NCBI GenBank assembly: GCA_035570275.1
Contig: DATMNI010000476.1
Location: forward strand, 1 to 64,000
Origin: DATMNI01 sp035570275
Lineage (GTDB): Bacteria > Acidobacteriota > Terriglobia > Bryobacterales > Bryobacteraceae
DNA: 64,000 nucleotides
Reading direction: 5' to 3'
The translations under genes and the position numbers were made by a program. The notes below the pieces were generated by a model. That model was not told where the DNA came from and did not search any database. It saw only the letters and a list, made by a program, of their open reading frames with translations. This document shows, one piece after another, positions 55,434-63,495 of this stretch (position 1 is its first letter; every line of letters starts with the position of its first letter).

Positions 55434-57491
55434 GTGAAACTCTTGGGTCGTCTTTTCTGGGCCGCCGTCGCCTGCGCCGCCGCCTTCTGTCTCGGCGGCA
55501 TCGCCCTGAACCGCGGGGAGCACATCAACAGCATCTGGCTGGTGCTGGCTGCCGCCTGCAGTTACGCCATCGGGTACCGGTTTTACGGCAAATTCATTGC
55601 CGCGCGGGTGATGTCGCTGAACGATCAGCGCGCCACGCCGGCGGAGCGCCTGCGCAACGGCCATGATTTCGAACCCACCAACAAGTGGATTGTCTTCGGG
55701 CATCATTTCGCCGCCATCGCCGGGCCGGGGCCGCTGGTAGGGCCCGTGCTGGCGGCGCAATTCGGATACCTGCCGGGGACGCTGTGGATCATCATCGGCG
55801 CCGTGCTGGGTGGCGCGGTGCAGGATTTTGTGACGCTGTTTGCCTCCATGCGGCGCGACGGCAAATCGCTAGGGCAGATGGCGCGCGAAGAAATCGGCAA
55901 GGTGGGCGGAATCATCGCGCTGATCACGGTGCTGATCATCATGATCATTCTGCTGGCGGTGGTGGGGCTGGTGGTGGTGAATGCCCTGAAGGGCAGCCCA
56001 TGGGGCACGTTCACGATCGCCGCCACCATGCCCATCGCGGTCTTCATGGGCCTGTATTTACGCTACTGGCGGCCCGGCAAAGTGCTGGAGTGCTCGGCCA
56101 TCGGCTTCGTGCTGGTCATGTCCAGCATCTTCACCGGACGGATGGTGGGGGAATCGCCGGATCTGGCGCCGGTCTTCACGCTCAGCGCCATGGCGCTGGC
56201 CATCGGGATTATCCTCTATGGCTTTCTGGCCAGTGCGCTGCCGGTGTGGCTGCTGCTGGCGCCGCGCGATTACCTGAGCACGTTCGTCAAGCTGGGCGTG
56301 ATCCTGATGCTGGGGGTGGGCATTCTTTTCGTGCGTCCCGAACTGCAACTGCCGGCTTTTACACGCTTCACGGACGGCACCGGCCCCATCTTCGCCGGCA
56401 AAATTTTCCCGTTCTGCTTCATCACCATCGCCTGCGGCGCCATCTCGGGCTTCCACTCGCTGATCTCCTCCGGCACCACGCCGAAGATGATCGCCAGGGA
56501 GTCGCACGCCTGGCCGGTAGGCTACGGGTCGATGCTGCTGGAAAGTTTCGTGGCGATCATGGCGATGATTGCCGCCTGCGTGCTGCAGCCGGGCGTCTAC
56601 TTCGCGGTGAACTCTCCGGGCGGCGTGGTGGGCGCAACGCCGGCGGCGGCCGTGGCCACCATCACCAACTGGGGCTTCCCTGTGACAGTGGCGGACATGA
56701 CCAGCCTGGCGCGCGACGTTGGCGAGACCACGCTATTCTCGCGCACCGGGGGCGCGCCTTCGCTGGCCTTAGGCATGGCCCACATCTTCGCGCGCTCGGG
56801 CGGCGGCCCGGCGCTGATTGGTTTCTGGTACCACTTCGCCATCATGTTCGAAGCCCTGTTCATCCTGACCATCATCGATGCCGGGACGCGTGTGGGCCGC
56901 TTCATGCTGCAGGACCTGTTGGGCCACATCTGGAAGCCGCTGGGCCGGACCAGTTGGATGCCGGGCGTGATCGGCGCTAGCGCGCTGGTGGTGGTCGGAT
57001 GGGGCTATTTTCTGATTCAGGGCGTCCGCGACCCGTTGGGCGGCATCAACTCGCTGTGGCCGTTGTTTGGGATTTCCAACCAGTTGCTGGCCTCGATTGC
57101 GCTTTGCGTAGCCACCACGATTCTGCTCAAAATGCACGGCGCGAAATATATGTGGATCACATGCGTGCCGCTGGTATGGCTGGTGAGCGCGACCTTCACG
57201 GCGGCGTGGCAGAAGATTTTCTCGCCTCTGCCGGCGCTCGGTTTTCTGGCCCAGGCCGACGGGTTGGAAGCGGCACTGCGCGCCGGCACGGTGGCGAACG
57301 TGGCCGCCACGCAAACGCTGCTGTTCAATGCCCGCCTGGACGCCGGGTTGTGCGGCCTGCTGATGTTTCTGGTGGCGGTGGTGCTGGTGGATTCGCTGCG
57401 CGTTTGGGCGGGCCTGCTGAGCGGCAGCCGCGAGTCGGAAGTCTGTGAAGCGCCGTTTGTGCTGTCCCAACTGCGGGCGGAGGAGTTATGA
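55434..57491 (+). CDS. cstA: Carbon starvation protein CstA-type transporter
   Basis: 685 aa, about 16-18 membrane helices. Family segments: YAIGYRFYGKFIAARVMSLN, WIVFGHHFAAIAGPGPLVGP, AVQDFVTLFASMRRDGKSLG and GAISGFHSLISSGTTPKMIA. CstA/BtsT proteins import pyruvate or peptides. GTG 55434 is the start; TAGACT lies 6 nt upstream, a leaderless candidate, with no Shine-Dalgarno. The stop overlaps the next small gene by ATGA. Confidence 0.9.
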   Translation: MKLLGRLFWAAVACAAAFCLGGIALNRGEHINSIWLVLAAACSYAIGYRFYGKFIAARVMSLNDQRATPAERLRNGHDFEPTNKWIVFGHHFAAIAGPGPLVGPVLAAQFGYLPGTLWIIIGAVLGGAVQDFVTLFASMRRDGKSLGQMAREEIGKVGGIIALITVLIIMIILLAVVGLVVVNALKGSPWGTFTIAATMPIAVFMGLYLRYWRPGKVLECSAIGFVLVMSSIFTGRMVGESPDLAPVFTLSAMALAIGIILYGFLASALPVWLLLAPRDYLSTFVKLGVILMLGVGILFVRPELQLPAFTRFTDGTGPIFAGKIFPFCFITIACGAISGFHSLISSGTTPKMIARESHAWPVGYGSMLLESFVAIMAMIAACVLQPGVYFAVNSPGGVVGATPAAAVATITNWGFPVTVADMTSLARDVGETTLFSRTGGAPSLALGMAHIFARSGGGPALIGFWYHFAIMFEALFILTIIDAGTRVGRFMLQDLLGHIWKPLGRTSWMPGVIGASALVVVGWGYFLIQGVRDPLGGINSLWPLFGISNQLLASIALCVATTILLKMHGAKYMWITCVPLVWLVSATFTAAWQKIFSPLPALGFLAQADGLEAALRAGTVANVAATQTLLFNARLDAGLCGLLMFLVAVVLVDSLRVWAGLLSGSRESEVCEAPFVLSQLRAEEL

Positions 57492-57664
57492 GCAGGCTGC
57501 GGCGATTCGGCGAACTGGCGATGGCCGTGTTGCGCGAACTGGCGGACGAAAACGCCTACCGGCGGCATTTGGAGGCGCACGGCCGCGAGCCCTCGGGCGA
57601 AGAGTGGCGCCGGTTTTCGGAAGAGCGGCTGCGCGCAAAGTATGCGCGGGCGAAGTGCTGCTGA
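57488..57664 (+). CDS. CstA-associated small protein, CC-ending (SelCst/YbdD-like)
   Basis: 58 aa: MSRLRRFGELAMAVLRELAD, then AYRRHLEAHGREPSGEEWRR, ending LRAKYARAKCC. Small proteins of this sort follow cstA in many genomes (YbdD/YjiX and the CstA-associated (seleno)protein family, from memory); some have selenocysteine near the end, this copy has Cys-Cys. The gene overlaps cstA by 4 nt and must be translated with it. The role is unknown, possibly regulation or assembly of the transporter. Confidence 0.72.
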   Translation: MSRLRRFGELAMAVLRELADENAYRRHLEAHGREPSGEEWRRFSEERLRAKYARAKCC

Positions 57665-57780
57665 AGCAAGAGCGAGTGGCTTCACCCTCGATGAGCTGCC
57701 TGGAGATCTTCCGCCACCGCTCGGGCTGGCGATTCTCCGCTGGACGTATCGCCGTGCCTATGGGCATCGTATTCTCCAAA

Positions 57781-58099
57781 TCACGCGACGGCCTGGAGCC
57801 CGTTCTTTGCCACCAGAGCGAGCATTTTCAGCGAGGCCCCTTGCGGCCGCTTCTCACCGCGTTCCCACTGGCTGATCAGACCCGCAGTCGGCGTTGAGGT
57901 AACGGGCAAAAACGGCTTGGCTGGCTCCCTACCGCTGACGACGTGCACGGATTTCCTTCGGCTTCAGTGGACGCACCGGCGTCAGGCACAGTTCATCGAA
58001 CTCCCGCATAGTTCGCTTGTCCATGACTCCTGCGCCATGGAGCCCTTCGGCCGTCTCGTGGATCGATGCCATCAAGGGACTACGGTATTGTTTTCTCAT
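57781..58099 (-). pseudogene. HigA-like antitoxin (XRE), inactivated
   Basis: Minus-strand frame from ATG 58099: KQYRSPLMASIHETAEGLHG, KRTMREFDELCLTPVRPLKP, KEIRARRQR, then TAG where GAG is expected, then GASQAVFARYLN, then a one-base frameshift, then GLISQWERGEKRPQGASLKM and LALVAKNGLQAVA to a stop at 57783-57781. This is a HigA-type antitoxin of a RelE/HigB toxin pair. No toxin gene is recognisable next to it. I see nothing else in 57665-58294. Confidence 0.7.
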
Positions 58100-58294
58100 C
58101 ACAGATCAGCTCCACCTATGCTTTGATGCAAGAGCCCGCGCGATCGTCTTGTCATCATAGGCCAGAGACGAAGCCGTGTGAAGTGGAGATGCCCTTGAGA
58201 GGGTGAGGGAGCAGATGGTTGCATGCGACCCCGGCTCCCCGGCCTCTCAGCGGGTGAATCCCAGCGCGCGGCAGGGATTTGGGCGCGGCCCGGC

Positions 58295-59323
58295 CTAATT
58301 TCTGCTTACGATTGGGCAGTCCACAATGAAACCGGACGCAGCGAACGGCGCGCCCCCCGGAGCCGTGATCTGCTTATGATCGGCCAGCCCTTGAATCGTG
58401 CCCCAGTCAGTCTGGCGAACATTCTGACCAGCCGCCACCACCGCCGCCGACCATTGCGCCAGATGCACGTCCCAAAGCGGGGCGTAACGGCCCTGGCTGG
58501 GGTTCCACCGCAACACGTTCAGCGGGTCGCCATCCCCGGCGACAGCGGAATTGAGACCTTGCCGCTGCGGATTCGCCGCTCCGGTTTGCCCGTTCACAAA
58601 TGCCGCCAGGCTGGCGCGAGAGGAATCCGTATCGTCATTTCCAAGGAACGGCGCCGCATTGAGAGCCGGCGCGTACGTTACGTCTTCCAGCGCCGCAGCC
58701 AGCAGATCCGATGCATCAGTGGAGACGTACTTCACCGGCCTGTCGCCCTGGAAGCCATTCGTCTCGCGGTAAGTAACCAGGTGGTTCACGAAGTCGAAAG
58801 CCACCACCTTGTCCGCGGCTTCCGCAAGTGGCGTGATCTGTCCGTCTCCGTTGGCATCGTGCGCGATTTGTGGAGCATTTAAGATGGTGCCGTCGGGCAA
58901 CTCGATCAGCGGGCTGTACCCGGGCTCCCCGAACGCGCCGGGCTGAAAGGATGCGGGTGGGAACCCATTCGGCGCGCTTACGATGTGTATAGCGCTGAAG
59001 TCGACGGATGCCGGAAAATCGATCATACCGTTGACCATCTTTACCTTCTGAACGTCGGAGGACCCTCGCGCGTTCTGCAGTTTTTGTGACTCGTTCACCC
59101 CAAGAGCTTGCGCCAGGTTGCCGTCGGACGTATCCAGGATCAGGTAATAGACGGTGTGACCGTGACTGGTTCCCTGGTGCAGCGGCAATTGGACCACGTT
59201 TCCGGGCAGTTCCACGCCACTTCGGATGAACAACTCATGGTCGTCCGCCCAACCCGCATGGGAAAGAGCAAGAAATCCAACGATGGCTGCCGACGAGCGA
59301 AACATTTTCGATGTGATTGACAT
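58295..59323 (-). CDS. Secreted protein of unknown function
   Basis: 342 aa; signal peptide KMFRSSAAIVGFLALSHAGWA, then HELFIRSGVELPGNVVQLPL, HGHTVYYLILDTSDGNLAQA and NPSQGRYAPLWDVHLAQWS. The DANGDGQITPLAEAADKV segment resembles an EF-hand calcium loop (DANGDGQI). No PEP-CTERM tail: it ends FIVDCPIVSRN. From the overall pattern it may be a periplasmic or surface protein of the type called hypothetical in many soil genomes. Weak Shine-Dalgarno GGAGAG about 11 nt before ATG. Confidence 0.65.
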   Translation of the reverse strand: MSITSKMFRSSAAIVGFLALSHAGWADDHELFIRSGVELPGNVVQLPLHQGTSHGHTVYYLILDTSDGNLAQALGVNESQKLQNARGSSDVQKVKMVNGMIDFPASVDFSAIHIVSAPNGFPPASFQPGAFGEPGYSPLIELPDGTILNAPQIAHDANGDGQITPLAEAADKVVAFDFVNHLVTYRETNGFQGDRPVKYVSTDASDLLAAALEDVTYAPALNAAPFLGNDDTDSSRASLAAFVNGQTGAANPQRQGLNSAVAGDGDPLNVLRWNPSQGRYAPLWDVHLAQWSAAVVAAGQNVRQTDWGTIQGLADHKQITAPGGAPFAASGFIVDCPIVSRN

Positions 59324-59632
59324 TCGGTAGGTACTCTCCAGTGATTTGAAATCCGTTCAAGGGTTCGCTTCCGATATGAAGTTGGTTCCGGTGGATATTC
59401 CCGAATCATGGAGAGTTTACATGTGTCGCACGGAGGCAGCAATCTGCTGGATTCCGGGCCACCCTGGTTCGGACTTACCCGCGCCACGCCGCGGCGGTTA
59501 CGAATCGGCAGGCAAACTAAATCGGAGGCCCGAAACTGGATCGCGCAGCCGAGTCCCTTTGGCACTCGCCAGACCGGGCAGGCGTTTTCGGTGGACTTGA
59601 CCGACACGACAGATGTGTCCTATCCTTGAGGC
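59324..59632. promoter_or_regulatory. Spacer with sigma-70-like promoter of hicA at its right end
   Basis: No gene supported. TTGACC (59597-59602), an 18-bp spacer, then TATCCT (59621-59626) form a good vegetative promoter whose -10 box ends 6 nt before GTG 59633, so hicA mRNA would be leaderless or nearly so. Confidence 0.55.
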
Positions 59633-59836
59633 GTGACCAGTTCGCAGTTGAAGAAGTGGCTCGCCCGTGAGGGGTGCCAGTTCTTCGGCATGAAGAGCGG
59701 GCACCTCAAGGTGACCCGCCAAGGCCGTGTTTCTTATATTCCGATGCACGGCTCAGGCCGGGAATTGGGCTCCTTGATCCAAGAAAACGGACTGGTGGAA
59801 AAGATCAAGAAGGATCTTGACCTGAAAGGAACGTGA
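59633..59836 (+). CDS. hicA: HicA-type mRNA interferase toxin
   Basis: 67 aa with a dsRBD-like HicA fold: SSQLKKWLAREGCQFFGMKS, GHLKVTRQGRVSYIPMHGSG, RELGSLIQENGL. The catalytic His is expected in KSGHLKV, where typical HicA has GSHH. It cleaves mRNA and is neutralised by the HicB downstream (1 nt gap). GTG start 59633. Confidence 0.8.
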   Translation: MTSSQLKKWLAREGCQFFGMKSGHLKVTRQGRVSYIPMHGSGRELGSLIQENGLVEKIKKDLDLKGT

Positions 59837-59837
59837 C

Positions 59838-60266
59838 ATGCTTCGGTATCCGGTGACATTGGAACTCGACACTAACGACACGACCCTGGCTTCATTCCCG
59901 GATTTTCCGGAAGCGCATACTTTCGGCGATGACGAGAATGAGGCGCTGGCGCGCGCGGCGGATCTTCTGGAGGATGTGATCGCGGACTACATGGGAAGCC
60001 GCCGCGACGTCCCGCCGCCATCGCGATGGAAGAAGCGTGCGCCCTCAGTGATTCTGCCGGTTCTCGCGGAAGCTAAGATCCGGCTGTACCGCGAGATGCG
60101 CGAATCCGGAATCCGGAAGGTGGATTTGGCGCGCCGAATCGGATGTCACATGCGGCAGGTGGATCGTCTGCTCGATCTGCGTCACGCTTCTCGTTTGGAT
60201 CAGATTGAGGCCGCGTTCGCGGCCCTAAGTAAAAGAATCGTCATCCAGATCGAGGACGCGGCGTAA
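59838..60266 (+). CDS. hicB: HicB-type antitoxin with DNA-binding domain
   Basis: 142 aa. Partial RNase-H-like HicB domain (VTLELDTNDTTLASFPDFPE; AHTFGDDENEALARAADLLE) at residues 5-55, then a linker and an HTH (GIRKVDLARRIGCHMRQVDR; LLDLRHASRLDQIEAAFAAL). It binds HicA and represses the hicAB operon. It ends 26 nt inside the convergent orphan hicB gene. Confidence 0.85.
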   Translation: MLRYPVTLELDTNDTTLASFPDFPEAHTFGDDENEALARAADLLEDVIADYMGSRRDVPPPSRWKKRAPSVILPVLAEAKIRLYREMRESGIRKVDLARRIGCHMRQVDRLLDLRHASRLDQIEAAFAALSKRIVIQIEDAA

Positions 60267-60459
60267 ACCGCGTTCCGATGAACTGCGCATCCAGCGGAGG
60301 TTCACCATCTTCGAGTAGCATTTCAATCACTTCCCGGAGATTGCGATTTAGGGCGTCCAGCGTTTCGCCCTGACTGTGAGCCCCAGGGAAACCAGGCACG
60401 TAGCCCACGTAGAGGCCGGTGTCCGGGCATTGCTCGATTACGGCGGTGTACGTCCTCAT
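60241..60459 (-). CDS. Orphan HicB-family protein
   Basis: 72 aa from ATG 60459: RTYTAVIEQCPDTGLYVGYV, PGFPGAHSQGETLDALNRNL, REVIEMLLEDGEPP. This is the HicB RNase-H-like domain alone, without a DNA-binding part. No HicA is next to it; its 3-prime end overlaps that of the adjacent hicB by 26 bp in convergent orientation. It might back up the antitoxin, or have come from another locus. GGGG about 13 nt upstream; TATGAT further upstream could be a -10 box. Confidence 0.75.
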   Translation of the reverse strand: MRTYTAVIEQCPDTGLYVGYVPGFPGAHSQGETLDALNRNLREVIEMLLEDGEPPLDAQFIGTRFTPRPRSG

Positions 60460-60606
60460 TGTTCTGCGTTGTCCCCTATCCATCATAGACGTAAGAAGGC
60501 TGATGAGCGGCATCGGTGCCAGGCTAAGGCGCTCCGCTCCGGACCCGGACCGGATGTCACTTGCGGGCAAGGCCGGCCCCCACGCCCCGTGGTATCCTGA
60601 GTCCGG

Positions 60607-62022
60607 ATGTTCAGCAGGCATCGTAAAGCACGTGTTTTGTTTGGGCTATCCGACGTCGTACTGGCTGCCGTGGCATTTGAGGCGGCTTACCATACGCGTG
60701 TCGTTCTCCACCTGGATCACGCGTTCTTCCTGACTGTCGACAAAAAGGCTCTGGTTCTGGCCTTCGCGCTGTTCTCGTGGGTGGGCATCGGGCTCTGGCT
60801 GGATGTCTACGAAAAGCTGGATGCGGGCCACCCGCGTGTGGTCATCCGCGACGCGGCGCGGCAATGTGCGTACGGCGCCTTGAGCCTTGTGGTCTTTGAG
60901 TATGTCTTTCGCCTGGACTTGAGCCGCTTCTTCCTGCTGTTGTTTGCGGCGTATGCCTGGGTGCTGGTGCTGCTGTTCCGGCTGACCGCGGGCCGTGTGG
61001 TGGGCGTAATCCGGCGCGAATTCGCGGCGCCGCACTATGTGATGGTGGTGGGCACCGGAGAACGCGCGGTGCGGATGGCGCAGGCTTTGGAGCAATCCTC
61101 GGAGTATGGCATCCGGCTGCGCGGATTCCTGAGCGAAACCGCGGCGGCGGGCGGCGCGGCCGATATCCACCTGCGCGCGCCCTATAAGGTTCTTCCCATC
61201 GGCGATCTGCCGGCCATCCTGCGCGAGCACGTGGTGGACGAAATCATCTTCGCGGTTGGCAGCGAGAGCCTGGCCAGTCTGGAGCACGTCTTCCTGCTGT
61301 GCGATGAAGAAGGCGTGCGCACGCGGGTGGCGGTTGATTTCTTTCCGCATGTCCACAGCACGGTGTCGCTGGAACGCTTCGGCTCCACGCCCATGCTCAC
61401 GTTCTCGGCGGCGCCTTACGATGAAATCAAGCTGCTGGTCAAGCGCCTCACCGATGTCCTGATTGCCACCGCCGGCCTGGTGGTTCTGGCGCCGTTCATG
61501 GCGCTGATTGCTGTCCTGGTCCGCATCACCTCGCCCGGCCCGGCGATTTTCAAACAAATGCGCTGCGGGTTAAACGGCCGTCTGTTTCTGTTCTATAAAT
61601 TCCGCTCCATGGTGCAGAATGCCGAACATCTGAAGAATTCGCTGGAACATCTCAGCACGCGCGAGACGGCGTTCAAGATTCCGGACGATCCGCGGCTGAC
61701 CGCGGTGGGCCGTTACCTGCGCAAGTTTTCCATCGACGAATGGCCCCAGTTGTGGAACGTGCTGCGCGGCGACATGTCGCTGGTCGGGCCGCGTCCCGCG
61801 GTGCCGGACGAAGTGGAACAGTATGAAAGCTGGCAGCGGCGACGCCTGCGCATGCGTCCGGGACTGACGTGCCTGTGGGCTATTTGCGGCCGCGACAATG
61901 TGGATTTCGAAACCTGGATGAAGATGGATATGCAGTACATCGATAACTGGTCCCTGGCGCTGGACTGGAAGATTATTTTGCGGACAATCCCCCACGTGCT
62001 GACCGGCCGTGGGGCTAATTGA
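60607..62022 (+). CDS. Undecaprenyl-phosphate sugar phosphotransferase (WbaP/CpsE-like)
   Basis: 471 aa. Four or five N-terminal membrane helices, CoA-binding-like domain (HYVMVVGTGERAVRMAQALE), then the catalytic bacterial sugar transferase domain KRLTDVLIATAGLVVLAPFM, LFYKFRSMVQNAEHLKNSLE, FSIDEWPQLWNVLRGDMSLV and RMRPGLTCLWAICGRDNVDF. It primes polysaccharide synthesis on undecaprenyl phosphate like the enzyme at 23760 but belongs to another branch (WAICGRDN rather than GWAQVQYQY end). TATCCT 8 nt upstream of ATG suggests a leaderless transcript. Confidence 0.88.
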   Translation: MFSRHRKARVLFGLSDVVLAAVAFEAAYHTRVVLHLDHAFFLTVDKKALVLAFALFSWVGIGLWLDVYEKLDAGHPRVVIRDAARQCAYGALSLVVFEYVFRLDLSRFFLLLFAAYAWVLVLLFRLTAGRVVGVIRREFAAPHYVMVVGTGERAVRMAQALEQSSEYGIRLRGFLSETAAAGGAADIHLRAPYKVLPIGDLPAILREHVVDEIIFAVGSESLASLEHVFLLCDEEGVRTRVAVDFFPHVHSTVSLERFGSTPMLTFSAAPYDEIKLLVKRLTDVLIATAGLVVLAPFMALIAVLVRITSPGPAIFKQMRCGLNGRLFLFYKFRSMVQNAEHLKNSLEHLSTRETAFKIPDDPRLTAVGRYLRKFSIDEWPQLWNVLRGDMSLVGPRPAVPDEVEQYESWQRRRLRMRPGLTCLWAICGRDNVDFETWMKMDMQYIDNWSLALDWKIILRTIPHVLTGRGAN

Positions 62023-62056
62023 AGGGATCTAACTGAAGGGACCTAACTGAAGGCGG
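62021..62056 (+). repeat. 14-nt tandem repeat before the phosphoribosyltransferase
   Basis: GAAGGGATCTAACT, GAAGGGACCTAACT and GAAGGCGG are two and a half copies of one unit, spanning the sugar transferase stop and providing the Shine-Dalgarno of the next gene. Confidence 0.6.
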
Positions 62057-62065
62057 CGAAACACC

Positions 62066-62680
62066 ATGCACATTATTCCCACGCAAGAGGAAGTCGTAGC
62101 GGCTCTGCGCGAAACCGGCGCGCTCCGCGACGGCCATTTCGAGTACCCCAGCGGTCTGCATTCCAACGAGTACCTCCAGGTCCCTCTGGCCCTGCGGTAC
62201 TACCAATGTCAGCGCATGTTGAGCGTGGGCCTGAGCCGCCTGTTGCGGGCCAATCCCGAAATCCGGGCCATCATTCCGGAACTTTCCATCGTGGTGCCGA
62301 TGACGGGCGGCTTGCCGGTGGCCTACGGGGTGACCGAAGCGCTGCGGGCCAAGCAAGTCTACTGGGCCGAGCGCGAGCACGATGGCGAAGCCCTGCATTT
62401 CCGCCAGTTTCTGGAGCCGCTGCCCGGCGAACAAGTGGTGCTGGTGGACGACATTCTGCGAACCGGCAGTAAGCTGTCGGAGCTCAAGAAGGTCCTGGAA
62501 TCGCGCGGCGCTACGGTGGTGGGGCTGGCGGTGATCGTTTACGAGCCCACTCCGGACACTCACGATTTTGGAAATCTCCCCCTGTACTATCTGGCCAAGC
62601 TAGATGCACGGTACTATGCCGACACCGCCCATTGCGAGCTGTGCAAAAAGGGTCTGCCGCTGGAGCGGGTCTGGATTTGA
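62066..62680 (+). CDS. pyrE: Orotate phosphoribosyltransferase
   Basis: 204 aa, pyrimidine biosynthesis: orotate plus PRPP to OMP. Type-I PRTase fold with PRPP loop VVLVDDILRTGSKLSELKKV, hood region EYPSGLHSNEYLQVPLALRY, SIVVPMTGGLPVAYGVTEAL. A C-terminal HCELCKKGLP segment with two Cys is typical of this branch. GAAGGCGG about 9 nt upstream. It follows the sugar transferase by 43 nt and may be cotranscribed. Confidence 0.8.
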   Translation: MHIIPTQEEVVAALRETGALRDGHFEYPSGLHSNEYLQVPLALRYYQCQRMLSVGLSRLLRANPEIRAIIPELSIVVPMTGGLPVAYGVTEALRAKQVYWAEREHDGEALHFRQFLEPLPGEQVVLVDDILRTGSKLSELKKVLESRGATVVGLAVIVYEPTPDTHDFGNLPLYYLAKLDARYYADTAHCELCKKGLPLERVWI

Positions 62681-62940
62681 ACAACCCCGCAATAGTGGTT
62701 CCACAGATGCTCAGAAGCTGCTGGCAGGCAAATACTTAGACCCTTGCAGCACAGTCTGCTGAAATGGAGTGCAGAGTGTCACAAAACCGTTACGGTAGAC
62801 CTTCTTGGGCCCGGCGCGGCGCTGAATTTCCACAGCCTTTTCCACGATATGGTGGAAAACTTCTTGCCGCGCTTGAGACGTCCGGCCCGAAAGGTACCAA
62901 GCCCAGGAGGCCTGTCTTACGGTACGATTGAGTTTAGGTT

Positions 62941-63495
62941 ATGTGCAGGATCGCCTGGCTCCTGATTTTCGGTAGCGTTCTGGGTTGCGCGGTGCTTGAC
63001 GGCCAGCGCACGGACACGGAAAAACTGGCGCCTTATTATCCGACGCCGGAAACCATCGTCATGAAAATGCTCCAACTGGGGGGTCTCAAGGCGGGCGAGA
63101 AGGTGTACGATCTTGGCTCCGGTGATGGCCGGATCGTAATCATGGCGGCCCAGAAGTTTCATGCCGATGCGCACGGCGTGGAACTGGACAAGGACCTGTG
63201 CAAGCAGAGCACCGCTAAAATCCTCAAACTCGGGCTGGAGAAGAGCGCGCACATCATCAACGGGGATTTATTGACGCAGAACTACGGTTCCGCCGACCTG
63301 GTCACGGTGTACCTGCTCCCCGATTCGATCAATAACAAGGTGCAGCCGCTGCTGGACAAGCAGTTGAAACCGGGCGCGCGGGTGGTGGCACACGATTTCG
63401 AATTCCGCAACTGGACGCCGGAGAAAGTGGAAACGATCGCCGACGATGGCGAGGGGCGCAGTCACACCCTCTATCTGTATCGGAAGAGCAATTGA
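62941..63495 (+). CDS. Exported class I methyltransferase
   Basis: 184 aa. N-terminal signal-like segment MCRIAWLLIFGSVLGCAV (a Cys could be a lipobox, GSVLGC), then a compact methyltransferase: PTPETIVMKMLQLGGLKAGE, motif I VYDLGSGDGRIVIMAAQK, acid HGVELDKDLCKQS, ADLVTVYLLPD, KPGARVVAHDFEF. A SAM-dependent enzyme outside the cytoplasm would lack its cofactor, so the N-terminus may be a membrane anchor; substrate unknown. Coupled to the next gene by TTGA. Confidence 0.72.
   Translation: MCRIAWLLIFGSVLGCAVLDGQRTDTEKLAPYYPTPETIVMKMLQLGGLKAGEKVYDLGSGDGRIVIMAAQKFHADAHGVELDKDLCKQSTAKILKLGLEKSAHIINGDLLTQNYGSADLVTVYLLPDSINNKVQPLLDKQLKPGARVVAHDFEFRNWTPEKVETIADDGEGRSHTLYLYRKSN

Noticed and set aside
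55685..56980. 431-codon plus-strand frame rich in Gly, His and Arg
   Set aside because: Out-of-frame reading of cstA; composition is typical of a shifted GC-rich gene.
57662..57694. TGA read as selenocysteine after KCC
   Set aside because: Readthrough gives only a short tail before the next stop, with no obvious SECIS hairpin, and the Cys-Cys end is already a known form of the family.
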